Shown here piece after piece: positions 12,201 to 24,200 of a stretch of DNA of 64,000 nt. The notes beneath the pieces were generated by a model that saw only the letters and a list, made by a program, of their open reading frames with translations, was not told where the DNA came from and did no database searches. Source of the stretch: Saccopteryx bilineata (Eukaryota; Chordata; Mammalia; Chiroptera; Emballonuridae); NCBI RefSeq assembly GCF_036850765.1, contig NC_089490.1, positions 387,948,558 through 388,012,557 of the forward strand. The letters are read 5' to 3'. Each line of letters opens with the position of its first letter. Position 1 is the stretch's first letter. Position numbers and translations under genes: made by a program.

Positions 12201-15200
12201 GGGCCCACGCGTGCCCTGGGTAAGCTGCCCTGCATGGGGAGTGGCCCTGGCCTCCAGGTCTGAACAGCCAGGCCTCTCTGTGGCGCGGTCCACTGAGAAC
12301 ATTGACCGCGATGCTTTTCTACTTGCTTGCTTTTAAGAACGCCCATATATAATTCCTTGGTAAAAGAGTTCAGACAGCTATTGGATAAATCACTCACGGT
12401 TTGCATTTCCAGTGTTAACATAGAAATGGTATGGCTTCTGAAAGTCCTTTATTTGTTAAGGAAATAGTCCTTGGACTGTTGTTATGGACCAGAGTTCACT
12501 AGGCGCTGAAGATACATCATGGGCCCAGAGAGGCTGTCCCCTCCCTCATGGACAGACACACAGAGGCAGACCTAGTCTGAGTGTGCGCCCTGCTCTGTCC
12601 CCTAACTTAGGATATGACTCCCATCTAGTTTCTTAACCTCTCTGGGCCTCAGTGTCTTGGCTTGTTAAGCAAGGAACCAACCAGCTCAGCCGTAGGTGGG
12701 GGCCAAGTGAGACAAGGAGCAGATGGTCAGTTTCATGCCCATGAGCTGTGGTCCTTTGGGCTTTTGCTGACCGTCCTGGCCCTGGTGAAGCGGTCTTCTT
12801 CCCCTGCAAGGTCCTGTGGACCTCCAGGGCGCAGAGAACTTGGCAGTTGAGGCTTGCCCTGCTCTGGGTTCAGTTCAGAACAGCCCTGCTTAGAGCAGTG
12901 TGTGTGTGGCTGGGTGATGGCTGGGCGGAGGATTAAACACTCGGAAGACCTGGGCGGGTCATCAGGAGGTCTTCCTTGTGAGGCTCACTCTGTTCCTGCC
13001 CGTGAGCCGGCAGTCAGCGCTTTGGGAGGCAGAGATCTGGCACAGTGCCTTCTCCCCAGATTAGAACACTGCACGGCCCCCATTTGTGTCGGTGAGATGA
13101 CCCACATCACAGAGAGAAAGTGAAATCAGCTGTGAAATGTGTGGCTGGCTCCCTTCAGCAGTATACACACTGCAAACTTTTCATTGGGAGAGAAACAAAG
13201 AAACCTGTTGGCGCCCCCTAGTGGAAAGCCCTCTACAGCGTCAGATGGTGTGGGGGGAAATCTGGACTTGGGGAGCCTCAGGAGACTTGAAAAGGAGCTG
13301 GGTGCGGATCCCAGGACACACCAAACCGCCCCCTCCATCCGTCCCCCCACACCTCGGGCCTCTGGGGCTCATCCATTGTTAATGGGCTCTCTCTGAAGCC
13401 AAAACAGGAAGCCAGGCTGGGGCTTGGGGCTGGGGAGGCGGGAGGCGGTGAGCTAAGTGGCTCCCTCTGAGCATGCCAGCTGAGTGAGAACATCGCTCTC
13501 CACAGCACGCAGGAGAAGACCGAGCCCCAGGACGAGGTCAGCGCCACGTCCCCGGAGAGAGGGTTAAGCCTGGGTCGTGGCTGGGTCCAGCCCACTGAAC
13601 CCTAACGCAGCCCCTTCCCACCCTCTTTTGCTGCCTTTTTCCCTCCTGTCGTCGGAGACCTGCCGTCCCATCTCGCTGCTGCTCCCTTTCTTTGCTCGCT
13701 CTCTCCCTGCCTCTGCCTCTATCTCTCTGTCTCTGCCTCTCTCTTCATCTCTCGGTTTCTATCCTGCTGTCTTTCCTTATCTCTCTCCTGCATGCTCCTT
13801 TCCTCTGCCCTGTCTCCCAGCCTCCCTCTCTTTGTGTCCCCTGAGTCCCTCCCCTCTCGTTTCCTCCCTCCTTCTCTCTTCTCCCACACATCCCCTCTTC
13901 TCCCTCCCCCCTTTCTGATGCCCAGCACATAACAAGTTTGAGGTCGCAGTGCAAGTCAAAAGCGAGGGACCCTTGGGTCCTGGTCTCCTGTCAGCCCAGG
14001 GCTGGTCCAGGGGCTCCTACCCTGGCAGGGTCACCCAAAATTCTCCTGACATTATGTGTAAGAGTATGTCAGGGGCCCTGGCCGGTTGGCTCAGTGGTAG
14101 AGCATCAGTCCAGCATGTGGGAGTCCCAGGTTTGATTCCCAGCCAGGGCACACAGGAGAACTGCTCATCTGCTTCTCCACCCTTCCCCCTCTCCTTTCTC
14201 TCTATCTCTCTCTTCCCCTTCTGCAGCCAAGGCTCCACGGGAACAAAGTTGGCCTGGGCGCTGAGGATGGCTCCATGGCCTCTGCCTCAGATGCTAGCAT
14301 GGGTCCGGTTACAAAGGAGCAATGGCCCAGATGGGCCAAGCATTGCCCCCTGGTGGGCATGCTGGGTGGGGGGGGGTCCTGGTTGGGTGCATGCGGGGGT
14401 CTGCCTCTGCCTCCTCACTTCTCACTTCAGAAAAACACACAACACAAGAAAAGAGTATGTCAGGGCCTGCATGTCTCTACATGTGTGTTGTTTATGTATA
14501 TGTATATATTGTACACACATGCGTGTTTCTGGAGAGAGATACCACAGCTTCTGGGAGGTTTTCAAAAAGACTCATGACCTAAATAATAAGAACCACTTCC
14601 TCTTATAACCTGGACCTGGCCGTGTGGATGTCCCAGATGAAGGGCACTGTGTCTCACCCCTGGTAGATACTGGGGCCCTTAGGGAAGCCTGAGACAGCTT
14701 CCTCAGCTTGCGGGGAGGGAGGGAAGACTTGTCCTGAGAAAGGGCCAGGAGGGAGCACGCTAGCCTCCTCAGGAACCCCGGCTCAAAGGCCTGCAGAGAA
14801 AGGGAGCCTAGGGGTGGGGGTCGACTGAGAACCCCCTCCCCCCAACTCAGAGGCTAAAACCCACAGGGTCCCAGCGACCCTTAGCTCAGGGACAATAAGC
14901 GTAATGACATCACCTAATGACCAGTTTTTCTAAAGACACATTTTTCAAACAGCCCTGTTGATCGATGTCACAGCATTTTTACATAACAATAGGACCGTTT
15001 CAGCCTGTGATTGGCACTTTGTGGCATCCCTTTTCTCCTTGGTCACCTACCTCTGTGTAATTCAGCCCATTTATTTGACTCAAATTTTTTAAAAACATTG
15101 TATAACAAAGGCTTGTGAAATTGGAAGAGAGAACAGCAGAAAGAGATGAGTGTATTTAGAAGAGACGAATGCGCTGAGTTGCGCACCAAGTATGTAAGTT

Positions 15201-18200
15201 TGGTAAATATTGATTAGCGCTGAGAGCTGAAGGCAGACGTGCCTGTAGGCAGATGGGTGAGAAGAGTCTCCCCAGTAGGCAAATAGCAGTTCCTGCCTCT
15301 TTGTGAATCTTCCCATCTTATGCAAAGTGTCGTAAATTTGGTGTTCAGGAATTACTGGCAAACGCGTCAGTGGGCAGATGGTTTGAGGTTAGCTGAACCG
15401 AAGGCAAGTAAACCCTGGGAAAGGGCCTGATTAGGGGAAGCCCCAGGAAGTATCCGGACAAGCCCCCTGGCGGGGCCCAGGGGAACCCCGCCAGGTGACC
15501 CGTTGGTAACCCTGTTAAGCAGGAGGAAATCGTTGCAGGCTGGAGAAGGCAACTTGGCAGGAGTGGCATTATTATGAGGTTGGCACCACAGCCTGGCTCT
15601 TTCCTTTCAGGTGACTCACAGTCGTACACACTCAAGGCACCCCTCGGTCGCCAGGCTTGGGGAAACCCTGCTCTGGGCAGGAGCGGTGACAAGGAGGCCT
15701 GCAGGCCCCCTTCCTCTGGGGAGGCCCACTTTCCCTGCCAATGAGTCACCAGGTTCATTCTTTCATTTCCTCTCATGAACTTCATTTCCTGAATTATGAA
15801 ACGTGGCTCAATGTAAACTCCACAAGGATGTGTATTTGTCTGCCAGTACCTAACAGAGTGCCTGGCGCAGGGCAGGTGCTCAGTGAGCAGCCCTGGAAGG
15901 GAAGAACAGAGAGAAGGCTGTGTCAGAGAGGTGGGTAACGGCATGGACTCCGGGCTCCGAAGAGCCTGGCCCTGAGCCCTGCTCGGCCACTTCCCGGGGC
16001 CTGTTACCTGACCTCTCTGAACCTCAGATTCCTTCTACATAAAATGAAGAGAATACCTTCCTCCTATACCTTGCTTGGCTCTGTTCCTGGCACACGTAAA
16101 CACTTGCTAAGTGGGACACTAAAGGGACTGGAGTTATCCACAAGAGACCCCATAGGCCATTGGAAAGCGTTAGAACCTGGAGACTCTGATGGGTTTCAGG
16201 ATAACTTGGCGTCAAAAGGCCATGTTCTGGAATCAGAGTTCCCATGTTCCTCCCAGGTGTACTGCCTACCCGCTGTGCCCTGCTAACCCTCTTGGGGTCC
16301 CCATTTCTCCATCCGTAAAATGATTATAACAGCAGCAGCTTCTCCAGGCTGTCGAGAGGGTTCCGTGAAACAGTCCCTAGGAGACCCACAGTGCCTGGGT
16401 AGTGAGTGCTCAGCAGACAGTAGCTGTCGTTACTGTTCCAGAGATCACCCATGCCAACACTTGCCTTCAGGAAGGCTGCGCTTCCTCGAGGTCCAGAGCC
16501 CCCATCGGAGCAGCTGTCACCTCGCCCCAGCCTGTGCCCAGGGCTTCGCCGGCACCGTCTCACTGCAGCTGTGCTAAGTCATCCCGGAGAGCGCACACAT
16601 TCCCAGAGTGACGAGCGTGCTGAGTACGCCAGGCTGGAGCTAGGGCTCATCCATAGTTTATACCTTTCTAAGCCACGAGGCTCGATAGCCAGGGCCAGCT
16701 GAATTACGTCCCTGAGGATGGAGACCATTTCCGAGGCCACTCTTTGCCAGCCTGAGGGCTGCCAGCAACCCCAGTGAGAGGGCACAGGGCGGGGCGGGGC
16801 TCCCGTGGAGGCCGGGTGGAACAACCGGATGACCGTCCATCACCGGCCGAATGAAAGTGCCAGGAGCCCTGCCAGGGGCCCCCATCGCTGTCGGGGAAGA
16901 GAGGCCACGGAAGCAGAGAACACATCGCTCAGCCCGAGGGCCACGGTGTGGGGGAGTGGCCGTGGGGGTGTTGGAATGGACGACAGCTATTGTGGCCAGG
17001 GGTCCAGGAGGCCCCCTGTCACCTCTGGTTATGGAACTCTGCCCAACCCCGAGCGCAGCCCAAGGTCGCCCTGCGCAGCTGACCCCAGCAAGGCTGCCCT
17101 GTCGGAAGCGGACGCCCAGGGTTCAGCAGACCTGCTGACATGTCGGTCCTGAGTCTCGCTCCTCAGCAGAGAGGCCAGGGGGCATGGCCCCCCGGAAGGA
17201 ACTGGGTTAAGACAAGGATGCTCTGAAATTTTTCAGCTGCCCGGTTTGGAGCAGCCATTCCCTTCCTCCACTGTGGAACTGGGGGCTAAATAGAAAGAGA
17301 TGAGGGGCAGGTGTAGGCTCTCATGCTGAAACCCCCTTTGAGGCCAGAGCTATGCCGGAGGCACCTCGACTCCGGAGGGACTCCGGTGACCAACGACAGT
17401 CTGGGACGAGGAGTGACAGACCTGCACTTTGCACCGGCTGGTCCGTGTAAGCCGGGAGCTCTTCTTGAGTTTGGACATTTAAAAGAAACAAAACAAAACT
17501 GTTTGACAGGTCTAGGAGATGTTTTCGTGTCCACATTCTGCATGGGTCATTCTGAAATCCATCCCGAGGGGCTCCCCAAAGGTGGTGGGTAGCCCAAGCG
17601 ACGTGGGGAACTGCGGGACCTTGACCCGACCGCTGCTGCTCCAGCTGGAAGGTCAGGGAGGGAAATGACTGGGGTCTTCCCGAGGTGAGGACAAAGTGAC
17701 AGTGCCCTTCTTCTGACCAGAAGAGTCAGGATCCAGGAGAGGGACGCTGAGGGCATCGCGGCCCACCACAGTGTCGCTGGGGCCGGGCCCTGGGGCTCCC
17801 GGAACAGCCTGCACGGGAGCTGGCTGCCGCACTCCTACTCTTGCAAGAGCTCGATGACAAGCTTGGCTCGGCGTACAGAACACTCACGTCCACGACGTCC
17901 TTATTCCCCAGGTGACCCCGGAAGGAGGTGTCACCTCCTCATCTTACTGACGAGGAAACTGAGGCTGGAGGGCACTTGAGTGATTATCTGAAGTCACCCA
18001 GAGCAAGGCGAGGTGGGCAGAGGTGTCCTGACACCAAGCCCAGAGCCCTTGCTTCCTTCTAGCCTTGGGCACAACCAGTGTAGCCTGGTGGCTCTGGGGA
18101 TTGTGACCCGAGGGAGCAGGTCTCGGGGCAGCTGGGCAGGTGTGTAGGAACCTATCTCTGTGTGCCCTGGGGTTCAGTCTTCTGCTAGTGGTCTCCAGTA

Positions 18201-21200
18201 GGGTGACAACTCTGGGGTTGTCACAGACCGTACATGACAAAGGTACCAGCAGTGCTCAGTAATGAAGGCACAGCCATTTCCTCTTTCTGTTGCCAACAGC
18301 TTTTAGCCCAAAACAGTGCCCATGGCGACCAGGGGCTGAGATGTAGCAGACAGTCAAGATGGCGTGTCAGTCCCTCCTGGCTTCATTCATTCATCTGAGA
18401 GCCATGAATCGATGTTTGTGCTGTCCAGCTGTGGGGAAAAGCGTGGTCACAGCCTCTGTGCTGAAGGGAGGGACCCAGTGGGGACCCAGCAGCTGTGACA
18501 AGGACATCTCTATGGGGCACTGTGACATGGAGCAGCCAGGAAAGTCTTCTCGGCAGGAGAGCGGCCGCAGCTAAATCCGGTCTGGAAAACGGGGAGCTCG
18601 TGGGGGAGGAAGGGAGTGGTCCTCCTGACAGAGGGGACCCCAGGACCAGAGGCCTCGTGGTTAGTGTGGCAGCATCAGCAAGTGTGGGGAGTGGAGCAGT
18701 GTCCTGGTAGATTCAGACACCCGGCCTGTGGGTGCGTTCTCATATTTTGATAGACACGCCGCCTTCCTTCAGTCTTGCTCCTTTACTGCGCCTGAAGATC
18801 GGTATCACCTCCTCACTTCCCACGGAACGAGGGGCTGCAGCCGGGAGAGGCGGCCCTGGGGCGGGGGGTGGGGAAAGCCAGGCTCCGCCCAGCGTGGCCA
18901 ATCCACACGCACATCTCGGTCCAGCTCTGCCAGGTAGGGCCGTTCAGACTGATCGTCCAGCTCTGCCGGGTAGGGCCGTTCAGACTGACCGTCCAGCTCT
19001 GCCGGGTAGGGCCGTTCAGACTGACCGTCCAGCTCTGCCGGGTAGGGCCGTTCAGACTGACCGTCCAGCTCTGCCGGGTAGGGCCGTTCAGACTGACCGT
19101 CCAGCTCTGCCGTTCAGACTGACCGTCCAGCTCTGCCGGGTAGGGCCGTTCAGACTGACCGTCCAGCTCTGCCGGGTAGGGCCGTTCAGACTGACCGTCC
19201 AGCTCTGCCGGGTAGGGCCGTTCAGACTGATCGTCCAGCTCTGCCGGGTAGGGCCGTTCAGACTGATCGTCCAGCTCTGCCGGGTAGGGCCGTTCAGACT
19301 GATCGTCCAGCTCTGCCGGGTAGGGCTGTTCAGACTGATCGCTGTACCACGGGCCTCGGCTAAGGGGTGCTGTTTGCACCGAAGGCTTGTTTGTTTACGT
19401 TTTCCATCGTTGCATTGCAATATGTTGGCTCTGGAGGTAGACTGTTGGTACGTTTATGATGAAAAATGTCTGGTTTGCGGCAGTGAAGTTCCTTAGTTTT
19501 ACAACATCTGTGTGCCGCATCAATTGTGTGACAGATGGGGGGGAGCTTGGGGAAATGGCTCCCCCCCCCCCGAATGGCGCCCCCCCACCCCCAGGACTCA
19601 CGAGCCTGTCCCTTCTCTCCGCAGTTCTTCCTGTTCATCCTGATCATCTTCCTGGCGGAGCTCTCGGCGGCCATTCTGGCCTTCATCTTCAGGGAAAACG
19701 TACGTACCGGGCCCCACGCAGCCTGGCTCCCTGCTACCGGCGGCGGAGCGGTGGCCATCGTGGCCAGCCTGTCCCGTCCTCCGAGGGTCTCACAGAGTCA
19801 GCCGCCCCTCACCCAGCACTTTCAGCCCAAACTGTGACCCAGCGGTCCTCTTCCCTATGAGGGCTTTTCCAGAAGTGTAGTGTCAGGGGACCCTTGGGGT
19901 CTCACTCTGCCGAAACACCCAGTACAATCACACACCTGCTTCTGGAATTTTCCATGCCACACTTTGCCAGGCGATGGCACAGCAGTAGTTATTTGGCAGC
20001 GTTGAGGATAGTCGGGGAGGCTGCCCCTGAGCCCTGGAATGAGTGACGTGCTGGAGAAGGGACAGAGCACTCTCCACGGAGGTTCCGGCCAGTATCCAGT
20101 TTGGGCCACTTGCCCTCCGTAGGCCATCTTATTCCAGGGCTCCAACCACCGGAAGCGCCAGCTCCCCTCTGAGTCTACAAGAGCCAGGCACCAACCAAAG
20201 GGGACCTGGGAAAAAAGGGGGGGGGGACGGAGCAGGATACACAGCTGGCCCTGGTGGTGAGCAGGTGGCCCAGAGGGGAGGAGGCTACACCCTGTATGCA
20301 TAGAATGGTGCCCTGAGGGTCTCTCTCCGCTGGGCACTACCCAGGGTCCTGCCTGATCAGGAGGGTGGTTAGACCTCTGAGGGTAGGAGCGACTTTCAAG
20401 GACATCTCTGGAAACTAGATGTGCTCCATCCGTGGTTTCTTTAGGGCCTGGGACCCAGGGCATCTGCTTAGCTCTGTCTGAGGAACAGCTCAGGGTGGAA
20501 GGGGTGGCGTGAGGGCAAGCCCCCACTCTATGCTAGCTCCCCCCCCCGCCCCGGGGAAGAGCCACAGGGCAGAGCGAGGTTCCCAGCGCGCCCTGGCCCT
20601 GGGGCTGCCGAGGGGTGTATGGACTTTTCACGGGAGTGACCCCAAGATGGGGGCACCCACAGGCCGTGAGGTGGGGTTAAGGGACCCACCCCAAGTTTAG
20701 GAGAATGCCAGGAGCCTGGCACAGAGCCCTGGAGCCTTCCCTCCTTTCCCCCAAAGCTGACAGATGGAGAGGCCAGGGAGGGGGAGGGGACCAAGTAACC
20801 AGATGGGGGTCTCAACCAGCTTCTCCCTCTGCCTCCAGCTCACCCGTGAATTCTTCACCAAGGAGCTCACCAAGCATTATCAGGGCAACAATGACACAGA
20901 TGTCTTCTCTGCCACCTGGAACTCGGTCATGATCACAGTGAGTGACACCCCCACGCCCCTCCCATGCAGGGATGCTATGAGCATTCAGAGCCATGATGCC
21001 CAGTGCTGTAAATGTCTGGCCTCCAGAAACCCCTCTGCTCATGTGCCAGTCATCAACCAGGGCACTGGCTCCCCAAAGCCCAGACCCGCCTCGGCATCAC
21101 CTCCACACAGCCTTCCCAGCAACCACTGCTCCTCCATCACAGGCTACACGCCCCGCGAAGCGTCTTCGCCATCCCTGACTCCAGTCCTCCAGCAGGTGCT

Positions 21201-24200
21201 ATGGTCATCAATGACAGTATCAGCCATAGCAACTGTTTATTGAGTGCTAATAAACGGTGGGGTAGGAATTATTACCACCACCCCCGTTTCACAGATGAAG
21301 GCTCCGAAGCTGAGTGACTCTCCCGGGGTCACCCAGGGAGACTGGGAGGAGCCAGCCACCGGGGTCTCAGCTCCGTTCCTTCAGGTCACCTCACGTTCCC
21401 GGCGGCCTTTCGAGAGGCAGCCCGGCCACCTCCGCCCGCAGGCCAGCTCCCGCTCACCGCCCCTTTCCTGTGCTCTTCTCCTAGTTTGGTTGCTGTGGGG
21501 TCAACGGGCCTGAAGACTTCAAGTACGCATCGGTGTTCCGACTCCTGACTTTGGACAGTGACGAGGTGCCCGAGGCCTGCTGCCGGAGAGAGCCGCAGAC
21601 CCGGGACGGGCTGCTGCTGAGCAGGGAGGAGTGCCTCCTGGGGAGGGACCTGTTCCTGAACAAGCAGGTACAGGCCCTGCGCCCCGGGCAGAGCGGCGTG
21701 GGTGGCCAGAGCTGGCTGGGTGGCAGGGTCATCCCAGAGGGTCTGAAGGCACTCCCGGACCCCAAGGGACTGTCAGCCATGACATGGGCCTGAATGGAGG
21801 CTAATGAAGCTTTATCCAGTCACTTGAGATCCAGCCAAAGCATGGAAAGGATGAAGGTGGAAGATGGCTCAGTGACAGCATAGGTCAGAGGGCTGGGCAT
21901 TTTGGCTGGGGTTCAAGGGTAAAGTAGGAGTTTCCCAGTGTTCCAGGCTGAAACCTCCTGAGCTTCTTATAACGTAGGTTGGGAGCCAGAGCTAGAATCA
22001 CACAGTGGCTCCCTCCTCGGTCGTGCACTCAATTTGGGGGGAAGCTCACATTTGCCATGTGGAGGCACAGCCAAGCTCCAAGGGAGAAAGGTAGGTCAGG
22101 GAAGCTCCTAGACCTCTTTGCTTCTCTTGCAACCCTAGGATTTCATCTCAGATTCGGAAGAATCCCTTTCCCTTCCTGTGTGACACAAGGTCCCCCAGTG
22201 AGCACCACCCCCCAGTGTGTGTGACACCAGAGGGAGGGGGGAGAGGGAGGGGAGACTGAGCCCGTTCCCCATGCCTCTCACTTGATCCAGCCTTTACTGA
22301 GAATCTCGTGGGAGAGTTCCCGATGCAGGACCCCTCAGGGGACAGGAGACGAGGCCCCTGTTCCTGTGGGCTCATGGTTTAGTTAGAAGAAGAAGAAGAT
22401 GATAAACAATCAGCAAACAAACCACAACGTGGCAGCAATTACTACGAAGGAAGTAAAGCCAGATGAGGGGCTAGAAGGGACCATGGTAGAGGGCGCAAGG
22501 CAGGCTAGAGTCCCAGGGGAGGCGACCATTGAGCTGAGGCCTGGCGCTGGCCATCTGATGAGTCTCTTTCCAGCCTCAGCTTTGGCTCACCAACTCAGCA
22601 CTGTCATCCCCTGTACCTGCCTATGTCATGTAAAAGGGTACATACGGCCCCAAGGGCCAAATTCCCCTGCCCTTCACAGCCCTGCCCTCCTGCAGTGAGG
22701 GAAAGAGACACCAGGAAAGAGATAAGGGCCCGGAGAGCAGGTTGCTGCAGAACTGGGGATGGTGTGGGTCTCTCCCCCTCAGGAGAGGCTGCAGGACATG
22801 CAGGCAGTTCCAGGCTGTGATGTCAGCCTCCCTGGGCTGTTAAAAAACACTTTTTCACCTTGGCCAAGACAGAGTCTCTGGATCTCAGATCCCCTATACA
22901 GTGGTAGGGACTGCTGGCTGGCCCTGCACTCCATTCACCTCTTCCTCCTTGGAAAGAGGGGCTTTATGTGATCCTATGAGCACCATGTAAAAGCTGCCCT
23001 TCCCAGCCTCCCTTGCAGCTAGGCCATGTGACCAACTTCTAGCCAAAGGGAGGTAAGCAATGTAATCTGTGCAACTGAGTCACGTTCTCAAGAGAAAGCA
23101 CTGTGCCTGCCCTCCTCCTTTCCCCCTCGCTGAAGTGCAGCTGTGGTGGCAGCCAGCTCTGACCTTGCCGAGGACAGGGGCCCTTTGGGAAGTCAGAGTA
23201 TCAAGAGAGAAGGAGCCTGACAACTCCATGGAGCAGAGCCGCCACCACAGCTCAGGATTAGATATGGAAGACAAATGAAGTTCTAAGCTGTTCAAGGAGC
23301 TGCTGTTAGAAATGTCTGGTGCCCACCACCACACCCGCACTCCAAGGCCACTTGTGAATTGTTCTGGGAGGCTTTTCCTGGGGCCCTGGTCCTTTAGGGT
23401 TTCATCCTGACGTGCTTCCCATTTCTGACTCCAACTCCGTGATGATGCCTCCTCCCACCCCCTGGGCACAGCTTTGATGTCGGAAGCTCACCAGAGAGGT
23501 CCCTGTGCAGCCATCTTAGTTTTTAGGATGACGCTTCTTCTGTTCCAAGTGAGGATTACTGAGAGTGACTCTGGGACTCCTTTTCTGAGACATTCACATC
23601 CCTCCTGAGCATTCTTCCCTTTTAAAAACCTCTGCTGAGGGACTATCTGCTTGTTGTTGTTTTTCTCCAAAACCCACTTCCCTAAAGCCCAGGATGCATT
23701 TCTGACTTGGCCTGATATCCCCACCATAGTCTTATGATATCCCCACCATAGTCTTATGATATCCCCATCATAGCCGGCAACACCTTTGATTACATACGAG
23801 TAACTGAAATCCCAACCAAGGAGGCTTAAGCAAATACCTTTGTGTTTCACACAGAGCAAGAATTCTAAACAATGGTGTCTTCTCACACTGTATCAGTGGC
23901 TCTGCCATGTCAGTCAAGGCCTGGTCTCTGTGATCTTTCTGGCCTTTCCTTGTGTTTACTACTTCATGAGGGCAGAATGGCTGCCGTGGCTCCACACATC
24001 CCCCCCATGTTCAAGGGGGGAGAATGGGAAAGGGTGGCACCAGCTGCTTTCCCAGAAACCTCCAGGCAACTTCTGCTTAGATTTCACTAGCTAGGACTTG
24101 GTCGCATGGCCACAGGAGCCAAGGCAGAAAGCACTTGTCTCTGGGTGGTGAGGCAGTCCACCTGCCCTGTTTACCATCGAACTCCAGTGAATACTTGGAC

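Larger units (their letters stand above)
12017..19624 (+). other. TSPAN18: TSPAN18 intron between coding exons 2 and 3 (7.6 kb)
   Basis: No coding exon was recognised here. The intron holds a strong CTCF-like motif (13210-13224), a CT-rich tract (about 13620-13920), a SINE with a perfect target duplication (14075-14450), an AT-rich conserved-looking stretch (about 14885-15240), a small perfect hairpin (15466-15495), several MIR fragments (for example 15945-16110 and 16260-16430), and a 36-bp minisatellite (18919-19340) about 280 bp before coding exon 3. Confidence 0.85.

Noticed and set aside
11744..12421. 225-residue minus-strand ORF
   Set aside because: It is antisense to TSPAN18 coding exon 2 and flanking intron; no independent evidence.
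13490..13570. Exon-like segment (CTCTCCACAG acceptor, coding-looking [15 protein letters not shown])
   Set aside because: No good donor follows, the length would break the TSPAN18 frame, and exon 2 joins exon 3 in phase without it.
18919..19340. Regular direct repeats as a CRISPR array
   Set aside because: The units abut with no unique spacers, and the DNA is mammalian.
18732..19496. 254-residue ORF with a 12-residue repeat
   Set aside because: It is the 36-bp minisatellite read in frame. The opposite strand is open too, there is no splice or promoter context, and it lies in an intron.
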